From NCBI RefSeq assembly GCF_000264315.1, contig NZ_AJXU01000043.1:16119-80118 (forward strand): DNA of 64,000 nt, given 5' to 3'. The notes below the pieces were generated by a model, which was given only the letters and a program-made list of their open reading frames with translations, did no database searches and was not told the DNA's origin. This DNA comes from Rhodanobacter fulvus Jip2. GTDB taxonomy: Bacteria; Pseudomonadota; Gammaproteobacteria; Xanthomonadales; Rhodanobacteraceae. The position numbers were made by a program, and so were the translations under genes. Each line of letters starts with the position of its first letter. Positions within the stretch are counted from its first letter, which is position 1. Positions 1-8,966 of this stretch are shown one piece after another.

Positions 1-1
1 C

Positions 2-487
2 GCTTGGCGCGTGGTTTCGGCGCGGCGTTCGTTCGAAGGAACACTCCCCATCGCGACCCTGTCGCGCCTCCGCGAGGCGCTGGCCGGCACCGACGGGTTG
101 GTGCAATTCGAGCTGGATTTCGGACGCGACAGCCTCGGAACGGATTACGTCGCTGTACGGGCGCAGGCCCGGCTTGCCCTGATCTGCCAGCGCACGCTTG
201 AGCCATTCGTGCTGCCGGTGGTCGTGGACACGCGGCTGGGCCTGATCAGGCACGAGCGCGACGAAGCCGGGTTGCCACCGGACTACGAAGCGCTGCTGGT
301 GCCCGAGGATGGGCGGTTGAATCCGGCGGACGTGATTGAGGACGAATTGTTGTTGGCGCTGCCGCTGGTACCGGTCAACCCGGACAGCAGCCTGCCCGAC
401 GAAGTGACAGGCCATGACGCCGAAGAGGATTCCGGCGAAGGGCATGCCGGAAATCCGTTCGCGGTGCTGCGCGAACTGAAGAAATAA
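2..487 (+). CDS. yceD: YceD/DUF177 family protein, 5' end cut by window edge
   Basis: This family is needed for normal 23S rRNA levels in E. coli; its biochemical role is not settled. The frame is open to the left edge: codons at 2-10 read A-W-R just before the GTG at 11. Family members normally have an A-W-R segment directly before the conserved R-R-S-F-E-G, so GTG 11 is probably not the true start and a short N-terminal piece is missing. Visible family features are the central Cys-Gln-Arg-Thr and the acidic E-D-E-L-L-L-A-L-P segment. It lies 80 bp upstream of rpmF, the usual pairing for this family. Family assignment is good; function is inferred from the family only. Confidence 0.85.
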   Translation, partial: AWRVVSARRSFEGTLPIATLSRLREALAGTDGLVQFELDFGRDSLGTDYVAVRAQARLALICQRTLEPFVLPVVVDTRLGLIRHERDEAGLPPDYEALLVPEDGRLNPADVIEDELLLALPLVPVNPDSSLPDEVTGHDAEEDSGEGHAGNPFAVLRELKK

Positions 488-567
488 CCATCGGGCCAGG
501 TCAGTGATCCGGTCCATACCGATTCAGAACATACCTAGCAAATCATTGCTTTAGCTGGAGAACTACC

Positions 568-762
568 ATGGCAGTTGCCAAGAGCCGCCGTACCCCGTCC
601 ACCCGCGGCATGCGTCGTTCGCACGACTCGTTGAAGACCGTGCAGCTGTCCACCGATCCGACCAGCGGCGAGGTGCATCTGCGCCACCACGTCACCAAGG
701 ACGGCTACTATCGCGGCAAGAAAGTCATCGAAACCAAGGGTGCGGTGTCGGTCGAAGATTGA
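568..762 (+). CDS. rpmF: 50S ribosomal protein L32
   Basis: L32 is a small protein of the large ribosomal subunit. The 64-residue product starts [17 protein letters not shown], the standard basic N-terminus of proteobacterial L32, and has the usual length. It has no zinc-binding cysteines, so it is the zinc-independent form. A good ribosome binding site (ggagaa, from 553) precedes the ATG. It follows yceD and is closed by a strong terminator at 808-832. In many proteobacteria plsX comes next, but here fabH does. Confidence 0.97.
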   Translation: MAVAKSRRTPSTRGMRRSHDSLKTVQLSTDPTSGEVHLRHHVTKDGYYRGKKVIETKGAVSVED

Positions 763-807
763 CCGCGTGTTCCGGGGCCCGAGGTTCCGGTAGTCACGAC
801 CCAAGGC

Positions 808-832
808 AAACGGCGCGGTGACGCGCCGTTTT
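808..832 (+). terminator. Rho-independent terminator after rpmF
   Basis: A perfect 10-bp stem (808-817 with 822-831), a GTGA loop and a T tract at 829-832. It should end yceD-rpmF transcription and so separate the ribosomal pair from the fatty-acid genes. Confidence 0.85.
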
Positions 833-920
833 GCGTTCCCGGCGGCTGAAACGTAACGTGGCGATGTCGTGTCGCCGCCCAGCCGACCGAATCCTTTGCA
901 GTCATGGGATGGATAGCCGA

Positions 921-1895
921 ATGCCGCAGATATATTCCCGCATCATCGCCACCGGCAGCGCCTTGCCGGAGCGAGTGGTCACCAATGTCGACCTGGAAAA
1001 GATCGTCGACACCAGTGACGAGTGGATCCACAGCCGCACCGGCATCCGCCAGCGGCACATCGCCGCCGATGGCGAGACCACCGGCGACCTCGCCTTCCGG
1101 GCCGCGCAGAGCGCGCTGGAAGCGGCGGGCGTCAAGGCGTCCGAGCTCGACCTGATCGTGCTGGGCACCACCACGCCGGACATCATTTTTCCGTCCACCG
1201 CCTGTCTGGTGCAGCACCGGCTGGGCGCCAACGGTTGTGCCGCGTTCGACGTCAACGCGGCCTGTTCGGGCTTCGTCTATGCGTTGGGCATCGCCGACAA
1301 GTTCATCCGCAGCGGGCAGTCGAAAAAGGTGCTGGTGATCGGCGCCGAGACGCTGACGCGCATGGTCGACTGGAGCGACCGCCAGACCTGCGTGCTGTTC
1401 GGCGATGGCGCCGGCGCCGTGGTGCTGGAGGCTTCCAGTGAGCCGGGCATTTACGCCACCTGCCTGCACGCCGACGGCGGCTTCAAGGAGCTGCTGTACA
1501 ACCCCGTGGGCGTGTCGGTTGGCTTCAACGACGAGCCCAATCATGGCGTGCGCATCCACATGTCCGGCCGCGAGGTGTTCAAGGTCGCGGTGAAGACGCT
1601 CGATTCGCTGGTCGGTGAAACACTCGAGGCCGCCGGCATGGTCGAATCGCAGATCGACTGGCTGATTCCGCACCAGGCCAACCTGCGCATCATCGAGGCC
1701 ACCGCCAAGCGGTTGAACATGTCGATGGAGCGCGTCATCGTGACGGTCGACAAGCACGCCAACACCTCGTCGGGTTCGGTGCCGCTGGCGCTCGATTACG
1801 CGGTGCGCTCGGGCAAGGTGCAGCGTGGCCAGAACCTGTTGCTGGAGGCGTTCGGCGGCGGCTTTACCTGGGCGTCGGCGCTGTTGCGTTACTGA
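921..1895 (+). CDS. fabH: Beta-ketoacyl-ACP synthase III
   Basis: FabH condenses acetyl-CoA with malonyl-ACP to start type II fatty acid synthesis. With the ATG at 921 the protein is 324 residues, the normal family length. The Cys-His-Asn active site is visible: C115 in N-A-A-C-S-G-F, H251 in I-P-H-Q-A-N and N281 in H-A-N-T-S-S-G. An in-frame ATG at 909 would add only four residues (M-D-S-R). I chose 921 because M-P-Q-I-Y-S-R-I is the usual family beginning. It heads fabH-fabD-fabG-acpP-fabF. Because a terminator lies just upstream it must have its own promoter, which I could not identify. Confidence 0.96.
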   Translation: MPQIYSRIIATGSALPERVVTNVDLEKIVDTSDEWIHSRTGIRQRHIAADGETTGDLAFRAAQSALEAAGVKASELDLIVLGTTTPDIIFPSTACLVQHRLGANGCAAFDVNAACSGFVYALGIADKFIRSGQSKKVLVIGAETLTRMVDWSDRQTCVLFGDGAGAVVLEASSEPGIYATCLHADGGFKELLYNPVGVSVGFNDEPNHGVRIHMSGREVFKVAVKTLDSLVGETLEAAGMVESQIDWLIPHQANLRIIEATAKRLNMSMERVIVTVDKHANTSSGSVPLALDYAVRSGKVQRGQNLLLEAFGGGFTWASALLRY

Positions 1896-2041
1896 TCCCG
1901 GCACGCTTGCTGACTGCGTTCGTTTGAATCGATGCCGCCGCCGAGGCGGCATCGTCACGTCAGCCAGGATGATCCGATACCGCTGCGCACGGACAGCCCG
2001 GCATGGCACCATGCCGTTTTTCCATCGACGGTTTGCGCATC

Positions 2042-2989
2042 ATGAGTTCGATTTCCCCTTCGCTCGCTTTCGTATTTCCCGGTCAGGGCTCGCAGTCCGT
2101 AGGCATGCTGGCCGACCTCGCCGAGGCGCATCCGCAAGTGCGCGCGACGTTCGACGAAGCCTCGCAGGGTGCGGCGACCGATTTGTGGAAGCTGAGCGCG
2201 CAGGGCCCCGAAGACCAGCTCAACAGCACCGAGAACACCCAGCCGGCGTTGTTGGCCGCCAGCGTGGCGGTGTGGCGGGTGTGGCAGGCGCTGGGCGGCG
2301 CGCAGCCGGCGCAGTTCGCTGGCCATAGCCTGGGCGAATACAGCGCGCTGGTGTGCGCCAACGCCTTGTCGCTGCATGACGCGGCGGCGCTGGTGGCCGA
2401 GCGTGGCCGCCTGATGCAGGCGGCTGTCCCGGCCGGCGTCGGCGCGATGGCGGCAATCCTGGGTGGCGACGACGCGCAGATCGCCGCGGTGTGCGAGGAG
2501 GTGGCGCAGGGGCAGGTGGTGGCGCCGGCCAACTTCAATTCGCCCGGCCAACTGGTGATCGCAGGTCATGCGGAGGCGGTCGATCGCGCCCTGGCGAAAC
2601 TGGCCGAGCTGGGTGTGAAGAAAACCATCAAGCTGGCCGTTTCGGTGCCGTCGCATTGCGCGCTGATGCGCGACGCGGCCGATCGCCTGGGTGAGCGCAT
2701 GGCCTCGATCGCATGGCAGTTGCCGTCGATCCCGGTGATCCAGAACGCCGAGGCACGCAGCTACAACACGGTCGAGGACATCCGCGGCGCCCTGCAGCGT
2801 CAGCTGTACCTGCCCGTGCGCTGGACCGAATGCGTGCAGGCACTGGCTGCCGGTGGCGCCACGCGCATCGCCGAATGCGGCCCCGGCAAGGTGCTGGCTG
2901 GCCTGATCCGGCGCATCGACAAGACACTCGAGGCACGTGCCATCGGCGCACCCGCCGAGCTGGACGCCGCACGCACCGAATGGGTTTGA
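2042..2989 (+). CDS. fabD: Malonyl-CoA:ACP transacylase
   Basis: FabD moves malonyl groups from CoA to acyl carrier protein and supplies the extender unit for FabH and FabF. The 315-residue protein begins M-S-S-I-S-P-S-L-A-F-V-F-P-G-Q-G-S-Q, with the typical F-P-G-Q-G oxyanion-hole motif. The nucleophile is S96 in G-H-S-L-G-E-Y and the catalytic histidine is H205 in V-P-S-H-C. An upstream in-frame ATG at 2003 would add 13 residues with no family character. The 146-bp gap after fabH holds a 9-bp hairpin (1931-1953) without a T tract, so read-through from fabH is possible. Confidence 0.96.
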   Translation: MSSISPSLAFVFPGQGSQSVGMLADLAEAHPQVRATFDEASQGAATDLWKLSAQGPEDQLNSTENTQPALLAASVAVWRVWQALGGAQPAQFAGHSLGEYSALVCANALSLHDAAALVAERGRLMQAAVPAGVGAMAAILGGDDAQIAAVCEEVAQGQVVAPANFNSPGQLVIAGHAEAVDRALAKLAELGVKKTIKLAVSVPSHCALMRDAADRLGERMASIAWQLPSIPVIQNAEARSYNTVEDIRGALQRQLYLPVRWTECVQALAAGGATRIAECGPGKVLAGLIRRIDKTLEARAIGAPAELDAARTEWV

Positions 2990-3053
2990 GCGCGCACTCG
3001 ACGCGTCATTCGCCCCACACGATTTCTGTTATCGAACCTGAGGATTCCACACG

Positions 3054-3797
3054 ATGAGTCATTCCCTGCAAGGCGAGATCGCCCTGGTTACCGGCGCCAG
3101 CCGCGGCATCGGCGCGGCGATTGCCGATGAACTGGCGGCGATGGGTGCCACTGTCATCGGCACCGCCACCAGCGATGCGGGCGCCGCGGCGATCGGCGAA
3201 CGCCTGGCGGCGCACGGCGGCCACGGTCGCAAGCTGGATGTCACCGATGGCGCCGCCGTTGAAGGCTTGATCGATGCCATCGGCAAGGAGTTCGGCGCGG
3301 TGTCGATCCTGGTCAACAACGCCGGCATCACCCGCGACCAGTTGCTGATGCGGATGAAGGACGATGACTGGCAGGCGATCATCGATACCAATCTCACCTC
3401 GGTCTACCGCACCTCCAAGGCGGTGATGCGCGGCATGATGAAGGCACGCAAGGGCCGCATCATCTCGATCGCCTCGGTCATCGGCCTCACCGGCAATCCG
3501 GGTCAGTCCAACTACGCGGCGGCCAAGGCCGGCATCATCGCGTTTTCCAAGTCGCTGGCGCGCGAGATCGGTACCCGCGGCATCACGGTCAACGTGGTTG
3601 CACCCGGTTTCATCGACACCGACATGACCCGCGCCTTGCCGGAAGCACAGAAGGAAGCCCTGCTCGGGCAGATCGCGCTGGGCCGTCTCGGCGAGGCCGA
3701 TGACATCGCCAAGGCAGTGGGTTTCCTGGCCTCTGCGGCGGCCGGCTACATCACCGGCGAAACGCTGCACGTCAACGGCGGCATGTACATGGCGTGA
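3054..3797 (+). CDS. fabG: 3-oxoacyl-ACP reductase
   Basis: FabG is the NADPH-dependent reductase of the fatty-acid elongation cycle, a short-chain dehydrogenase of 247 residues. The nucleotide-binding T-G-A-S-R-G-I-G is at 13-20, the N-N-A-G motif near 88-91, and the catalytic Ser-Tyr-Lys set is S141, Y154 and K158 (N-Y-A-A-A-K). The C-terminus L-H-V-N-G-G-M-Y is the standard FabG ending. The start is an ATG 64 bp after fabD. It is in the normal fab gene order, which supports FabG rather than another short-chain dehydrogenase. Confidence 0.97.
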   Translation: MSHSLQGEIALVTGASRGIGAAIADELAAMGATVIGTATSDAGAAAIGERLAAHGGHGRKLDVTDGAAVEGLIDAIGKEFGAVSILVNNAGITRDQLLMRMKDDDWQAIIDTNLTSVYRTSKAVMRGMMKARKGRIISIASVIGLTGNPGQSNYAAAKAGIIAFSKSLAREIGTRGITVNVVAPGFIDTDMTRALPEAQKEALLGQIALGRLGEADDIAKAVGFLASAAAGYITGETLHVNGGMYMA

Positions 3798-3920
3798 GGA
3801 TTCTCACGCTGGTTGTCGCCAGCAGACGGTTTTTAGGCGACAATTACCCCTTCGCGCCGGCCATCGTGGCCTGTGCTGTGGGTTCATCAGCCGGCGATGG
3901 CGGCATCACTGCTTAGCCAT

Positions 3921-3926
3921 TACAAT
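3921..3926 (+). promoter_or_regulatory. Candidate -10 element upstream of acpP
   Basis: TACAAT lies 68 bp before the acpP start, within the 196-bp fabG-acpP gap. No convincing -35 hexamer is 16-18 bp upstream. An extra promoter here would fit the high demand for acyl carrier protein, but this rests on one hexamer. Confidence 0.3.
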
Positions 3927-3993
3927 GCGCCGGCCTTTTGCTGGCACGGTGCCGGCACAGACAAACAACTACTCCTTGAGAGGTATGGGCAAC

Positions 3994-4233
3994 ATGAGCA
4001 CCATCGAAGAGCGCGTCAAGAAAATCGTCATCGAGCAGCTGGGCGTGAAAGAGGATGAAGTCACGACGAATGCTTCGTTCGTGGACGATCTGGGCGCAGA
4101 TTCGCTGGACACGGTGGAGCTGGTGATGGCCCTCGAAGAAGAGTTCGAAACCGAGATTCCCGACGAGGAAGCCGAGAAGATCACCACCGTGCAGCAGGCC
4201 GTCGATTACATCAAGGCCCACTCCAAGGATTGA
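3994..4233 (+). CDS. acpP: Acyl carrier protein
   Basis: AcpP carries growing acyl chains on a phosphopantetheine arm. The 79-residue acidic protein has the D-S-L-D attachment motif with S37 as the modified serine, and the four-helix ACP pattern. A GAGAGG ribosome binding site at 3978-3983 is 10 nt from the ATG at 3994. The in-frame ATG at 3985 is too close to that site, so I chose 3994. It lies between fabG and fabF as in most proteobacteria. Confidence 0.97.
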   Translation: MSTIEERVKKIVIEQLGVKEDEVTTNASFVDDLGADSLDTVELVMALEEEFETEIPDEEAEKITTVQQAVDYIKAHSKD

Positions 4234-4463
4234 ATGATCCGGGTTTGATCCCACCGGTGGGCGGCGTTCGATATCCGAGCCTGCCACCTCCGTGGTGATA
4301 GCGAATGCTGCGCCTTCTGGCGCAGTTTTCGTTTCTGCGTTTTGTAACGTCCGATCCCGTATGGTGCGCCAGCCGCGCCCTGCGGTGACGGGCGCCATAC
4401 CCGCGGTGTGCACGGGCCTGTGCTGACGATGGGCGGCGCCACGCAACCTTGAAGGAAAACAGC

Positions 4464-5753
4464 ATGAGCAAGCGACGAGTGGTAGTGACCGGCATGGGCA
4501 TCATTTCCCCGGTCGGCAACGACATCGCCACCGCTTGGCAGAACATCGTCGAAGGCCGCAGCGGTATCGGTCCCGTGACCAGCTTCGACGCCAGTGCCTA
4601 CGCCACCCGCATTGCGGGCGAGGTCCGCGATTTCGATCCGGTCGACGCCTATTTCGCCGGCATCGATGCACCGGACGACGAGCGCCGTGCGATCGCCAAG
4701 GACTTCAAGCGGATGGACCCATTCATCCACTACGGCATCGTGGCGGGCACCCACGCGTTGCGCCAGTCCGGGCTGGTGGTCGACGAGCGCAATGCCGCCC
4801 GCGTCGGCATCGCCGCGGGCGCCGGCATCGGCGGCCTGCACACCATCGAGTCGACCGCGCTGGAGCTGGCCGCGAGGGGGCCGCGCAAGGTGTCACCGTT
4901 CTATGTGCCCAGCTCGATCATCAACATGGTGGCCGGCAACCTGTCGATCTACCACGGCATCAAGGGCCCGAATATCGCCCTGGTTTCGGCTTGCACCACG
5001 GCCACACACAACATCGGCATGGCAATGCGGCTGATCCAGTACGGCGATGCCGACGCCATGCTGGCCGGCGGTTCCGAGTTTGCCACCACGCCCACGGCGA
5101 TGGCGGGTTTCTGCTCGGCCAAGGCCATGTCCACCCGCAACGACGATCCCACCCACGCCAGCCGTCCGTGGGACGTCGGCCGCGACGGCTTCCTGCTGTC
5201 CAACGGCGCGGGCATGCTGATGCTCGAGGAATACGAATTCGCCAAGGCGCGCGGCGCCAACATCCTTGCCGAGCTGACCGGTTTCGGCATGAGCGGCGAC
5301 GCGTACCACATCACCGCGCCGAGCGGCGATGGCGCCGAGCTGGCCATGCGCAACGCACTGCATGACGCGCACCTGCAGCCGTCCGATGTGCAGTACGTCA
5401 ACGCGCACGGTACATCGACGCCGGTGGGCGACCTGGGCGAGGCCAAGGCCATCCGCAGCGTCTTCGGCGAGCATGCCACGCAGAAAGGCAAGTTCGCGGT
5501 CAGCTCCACCAAGTCGGTCACCGGGCACCTGCTTGGCGCCGCTGGCGGCGTGGAGGCGATCTTCTCGATCATGGCGCTGCGCGAGGGTGTGTTGCCGCCG
5601 ACGATGAACCTGGTGGATGTCGATCCGGAGGTCGCCGCGCTCGGCATGGATCTGGTGCCGAACCAGGCGGAGAAGGCCGACATCGACATCGCCATGTCCA
5701 ACTCGTTCGGTTTTGGCGGCACCAACGGCTCGCTGGTTTTCCGCCGCGCCTGA
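4464..5753 (+). CDS. fabF: Beta-ketoacyl-ACP synthase II
   Basis: FabF is the elongating condensing enzyme and in many bacteria helps temperature control of membrane lipids. The 429-residue protein has the Cys-His-His triad of this class: C177 in V-S-A-C-T-T-A, H315 in N-A-H-G-T-S-T-P and H355 in T-G-H-L-L-G-A-A. It is slightly longer than E. coli FabF because of an inserted segment around residues 60-85. GAAGGA at 4451-4456 is well spaced for the ATG at 4464; an upstream ATG at 4449 lies before this site. It ends the fab cluster and is followed after 2 bp by pabB. Confidence 0.96.
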   Translation: MSKRRVVVTGMGIISPVGNDIATAWQNIVEGRSGIGPVTSFDASAYATRIAGEVRDFDPVDAYFAGIDAPDDERRAIAKDFKRMDPFIHYGIVAGTHALRQSGLVVDERNAARVGIAAGAGIGGLHTIESTALELAARGPRKVSPFYVPSSIINMVAGNLSIYHGIKGPNIALVSACTTATHNIGMAMRLIQYGDADAMLAGGSEFATTPTAMAGFCSAKAMSTRNDDPTHASRPWDVGRDGFLLSNGAGMLMLEEYEFAKARGANILAELTGFGMSGDAYHITAPSGDGAELAMRNALHDAHLQPSDVQYVNAHGTSTPVGDLGEAKAIRSVFGEHATQKGKFAVSSTKSVTGHLLGAAGGVEAIFSIMALREGVLPPTMNLVDVDPEVAALGMDLVPNQAEKADIDIAMSNSFGFGGTNGSLVFRRA

Positions 5754-5755
5754 GC

Positions 5756-7105
5756 GTGACCTGTCTCCGCCGCCTGTTGCCCGGCGAGCGCGACCTGCTC
5801 GCGCCCGCCGCGGCCTTTCCGCAGCGTTATCCGTGCCTGCTTGAAAGCGTGCTGCATGGCACGCGGCAGGCGCGCTACGACATCCTGTTCGCGTTTCCCC
5901 GCGAATCCCTGACGTTGCATACCGACGGTTCGCTGCGCGACGAAGCGGGGCGCGCGCTGGACGGCCATTTCCTCGACGCGCTGGATGCCGCCTGGAAAAA
6001 CGAGCAACTGCCGGGCAGCCCGTCGGATGAGCTGCCGTTCCACGGTGGCTGGGTGCTGATGCTGGCCTACGAGCTGGCCGCGCAAATCGAGCCCACGTTG
6101 CGGTTGCAGCCCTCGCCGTTGTTGCCGCAGGCGCTGGCTGTGCGCTGCCCAGCCGCGATCATCGTCGACCACCAGCGCGGCCGCACCACGCTGGTGGCGG
6201 AAACCGGTTGCGAGGCGTTGCTCGACGCGATGCAGGCCGATCTCGACACGCCGTTGGCGATCGATGCCGCCCCCCTCCCGGCGTCATGCGAAGAGGACGA
6301 TCCGCAACGCTTTCTCACCGGCGTGGCGCGCATCCACGACCACCTGCGCGACGGCGACATCTTCCAGGTGAACCTGTCGCGCGAGTGGCGCGCCCGCTAC
6401 GCGCAGCCACCTGCAGCCGCATCGCTGTATGCCGCGTTGCGCCAGGCCAACCCGGCGCCGTTCGCCGGCTTGCTGCAGCAATCGGGATGGTCGCTGGTCA
6501 GTTCGTCGCCCGAGCGGTTGGTGGAAGTGCGCGACGGTTGGGCGCAGACGCGGCCCATCGCCGGCACGCGACCGCGCACGCCCGGCGATGACGACGATGC
6601 CCGCATCCGCGAATTGAGCGATCACCCGAAGGAGCGCGCCGAGCACGTCATGCTGATCGACCTGGAGCGCAACGACCTGGGTCGTGTCTGCGTGCCGGGC
6701 ACGGTCGAGGTGGACGAGTTGATGGCGGTGGAAAGCTATGCCCACGTCCATCACATCGTTTCCAACGTGCGCGGCCGGCTGCGCGCCGGGGTGACGCCGG
6801 GCCAGGTGATTGCAGCAACCTTCCCGGGCGGTACCATCACGGGTTGCCCCAAGGTGCGTTGCATGGAAATCATCGCCGCGCTGGAAGACGCACCGCGCGG
6901 CGCCTATACCGGCGCGCTGGGTTATCTCGATCGACATGGTGACCTCGATTTGAACATCCTGATTCGCACGCTGACCTTGAGTGGCACGCAGGCAAGCCTG
7001 CGCGCCGGCGCCGGCATCGTGGTCGACTCGGTGGCGGCGCTGGAGCTGGAGGAAACGCGCGCCAAGGCGCGCGGCCTGTTGCGCGCGCTGGGCGTGCCCG
7101 GCTGA
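5756..7105 (+). CDS. pabB: Aminodeoxychorismate synthase component I
   Basis: PabB adds ammonia to chorismate to make 4-amino-4-deoxychorismate for folate. The 449-residue protein has the chorismate-binding fold at its C-terminal half: P-I-A-G-T-R-P-R near 267-274, D-L-E-R-N-D-L-G-R, and F-P-G-G-T-I-T-G-C-P-K. The residue that is the nucleophilic lysine in E. coli PabB (P-I-K-G-T) is alanine here (A269). That is the pattern of TrpE and of some PabB proteins. The call rests on context: pabC follows with a 1-bp overlap and the downstream order matches the E. coli pabC-mltG-tmk-holB cluster. The start is GTG, 2 bp after fabF. Anthranilate synthase is the alternative but fits the neighbours poorly. 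Confidence 0.9.
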   Translation: MTCLRRLLPGERDLLAPAAAFPQRYPCLLESVLHGTRQARYDILFAFPRESLTLHTDGSLRDEAGRALDGHFLDALDAAWKNEQLPGSPSDELPFHGGWVLMLAYELAAQIEPTLRLQPSPLLPQALAVRCPAAIIVDHQRGRTTLVAETGCEALLDAMQADLDTPLAIDAAPLPASCEEDDPQRFLTGVARIHDHLRDGDIFQVNLSREWRARYAQPPAAASLYAALRQANPAPFAGLLQQSGWSLVSSSPERLVEVRDGWAQTRPIAGTRPRTPGDDDDARIRELSDHPKERAEHVMLIDLERNDLGRVCVPGTVEVDELMAVESYAHVHHIVSNVRGRLRAGVTPGQVIAATFPGGTITGCPKVRCMEIIAALEDAPRGAYTGALGYLDRHGDLDLNILIRTLTLSGTQASLRAGAGIVVDSVAALELEETRAKARGLLRALGVPG

Positions 7106-7932
7106 TGGCCAGCCGCATGCTGGTCAACGGCGTTGCGTCCGAGGTGGTGTCCGCCGCCGACCGGGGCTTTTCATATGGCGACGGGCTGTTCGAGAGCATC
7201 CGCTTCGTGGGCGAAAGCGCGCCACTGTGGGACCGGCACATGCAGCGGCTGGCCGACAGTTGCCGTCGCCTGCAACTGCCGCTGCCCGATACCGCACAGC
7301 TCCTGCGCGAGTCACGACAAGTGCGTGATGCCATGGCGCACGCGGTGGTGCGCATCGCCTGGACCCGCGGCGTGGGCGAACGCGGCTATTCGCCGCCTGC
7401 GGCCGCCACGCCCACGCGAGTCGTGGCGGCCTTCCCGCCGCCACCGATGGATGGCGCCGTGTATGCACGCGGCGTGCGCACGCGGCTGTGCACGCTGCGC
7501 CTGGCCGAACAACCGCAACTGGCAGGCATGAAACATCTCAACCGGCTGGAACAAGTGCTGGCCCGCGCGGAATGGAATGATCCGGCAATCGCCGAGGGTT
7601 TGCTGTGCGATGGCGGCGGCCGGCTGGTTTCGGCAACCATGGCCAACCTGTTCGCCGTGATCGATGGCGAACTTGTGACGCCATCGCTGCAGCGCTGCGG
7701 CGTGGCCGGCGTGGCCCGTGCGCAGATACTGGCGCGTGCCGAAAACGCTACGGAGCGTGACATCCGGCTACCGGACCTGCAGCGCGCCAGCGAGGTTTTC
7801 CTCAGTTCCAGCGTGCGCGGCGTGGTGCCGGTACAGTCGCTGGATGACTGGGGCTGGACACCTGGCCCGGTGACCCGGCAATGGCAACGTCACTGGCGGC
7901 AATTGGGTTTCCCGATGGAGTACGCGGCATGA
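7105..7932 (+). CDS. pabC: 4-amino-4-deoxychorismate lyase
   Basis: PabC is a fold-type IV PLP enzyme that splits aminodeoxychorismate into p-aminobenzoate and pyruvate. In the 275-residue protein the PLP lysine is K143 in G-M-K-H-L-N-R-L-E, and the N-terminal A-D-R-G-F-S-Y-G-D-G-L-F-E block is typical. Branched-chain and D-amino acid aminotransferases share the fold, but the length and position between pabB and mltG point to PabC. The ATG overlaps the pabB stop by one base and the stop overlaps mltG by four bases, which suggests translational coupling. Confidence 0.95.
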   Translation: MASRMLVNGVASEVVSAADRGFSYGDGLFESIRFVGESAPLWDRHMQRLADSCRRLQLPLPDTAQLLRESRQVRDAMAHAVVRIAWTRGVGERGYSPPAAATPTRVVAAFPPPPMDGAVYARGVRTRLCTLRLAEQPQLAGMKHLNRLEQVLARAEWNDPAIAEGLLCDGGGRLVSATMANLFAVIDGELVTPSLQRCGVAGVARAQILARAENATERDIRLPDLQRASEVFLSSSVRGVVPVQSLDDWGWTPGPVTRQWQRHWRQLGFPMEYAA

Positions 7933-8966
7933 ATCAGCATCGAACCCGCGGTCGCGCGCTGGGACGCGGCCTGATGTGGCTCGCGATGCTGGCGCTGGTC
8001 GCGGCCGCCGCCTGGGGCTGGCACGATTTCAACCGCTTCGCCCGCACGCCACTGCGCGTGACCACCATCGGCGACAGCATCGACATCGCCCGCGGCAGCA
8101 GCTTCAAGGCGATCGTGGCCGACCTGCGCCAGCAGGGCGTCACCCGCGCGCACCCGTTGTACTGGCGGGCGCTGGCCGAACAGATGCGGGTGGCGGGCAG
8201 GCTGCACGCAGGCGAGTACGCGCTGACCCCGGGCATCACCCCGCGGACGCTGCTGGCCAACATGGCCGCCGGGCGTGTATTGCAGCGCAACCTCACCATC
8301 GTCGATGGCTGGACGTTCCAGGAATTGCGCCAGGCACTGGCGCGCGCCGAGAAACTGAAACACGACAGCAGCAACCTCGATGACGCGGCCGTCATGCAGC
8401 GCATCGGTGCGGCGGGCGAGAATCCGGAAGGCCGTTTCCTGCCCGAGACCTACGCCTACGTCAAAGGCGACAGCGACCTGGACATCCTGCGTCGTGCGCA
8501 CCAGGCGATGGTCAAAACGCTGGCCAGCCTGTGGGCCGGGCGCGCTCCCGACCTGCCGCTGGCCACGCCCTACGATGCGCTGATTCTCGCCTCGATCGTG
8601 GAAAAGGAAACCGGCAAGCCCGACGAGCGGGCGCAGATCGCCGGGGTGTTCGTGCGCCGCTTGCGCCATCACATGCTGCTGCAGACCGATCCCACCGTGA
8701 TCTACGGCATGGGCGCGCGCTACGCCGGCAATATCCGCCGCAGCGACCTCACCACCGATACGCCCTACAACACCTACACCCGCCCCGGATTGCCACCGAC
8801 GCCGATCGCGCTGCCGGGCAAGGCGGCCTTGCAGGCGACACTGCACCCGGCGGCCGGCGATGCGCTTTATTTCGTGGCGCGCGGCGATGGCGGCCACGTG
8901 TTTTCCAGCACGCTGGCGGAACACAATCGCAACGTCGATTGCTATCAACGGAAACGCTGCCCATGA
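7929..8966 (+). CDS. mltG: Endolytic murein transglycosylase MltG
   Basis: MltG cleaves nascent glycan strands and is thought to set their length. The 345-residue protein has an N-terminal membrane anchor (about residues 13-30), a short LysM-like region and the YceG domain. The catalytic glutamate is E225 in S-I-V-E-K-E-T-G. The L-P-E-T-Y block and the R-P-G-L-P-P-T-P-I block are conserved family segments. The start overlaps the pabC stop as ATGA; in-frame codons further upstream lie inside pabC. The catalytic domain should act in the periplasm at the inner membrane. Confidence 0.95.
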   Translation: MNQHRTRGRALGRGLMWLAMLALVAAAAWGWHDFNRFARTPLRVTTIGDSIDIARGSSFKAIVADLRQQGVTRAHPLYWRALAEQMRVAGRLHAGEYALTPGITPRTLLANMAAGRVLQRNLTIVDGWTFQELRQALARAEKLKHDSSNLDDAAVMQRIGAAGENPEGRFLPETYAYVKGDSDLDILRRAHQAMVKTLASLWAGRAPDLPLATPYDALILASIVEKETGKPDERAQIAGVFVRRLRHHMLLQTDPTVIYGMGARYAGNIRRSDLTTDTPYNTYTRPGLPPTPIALPGKAALQATLHPAAGDALYFVARGDGGHVFSSTLAEHNRNVDCYQRKRCP

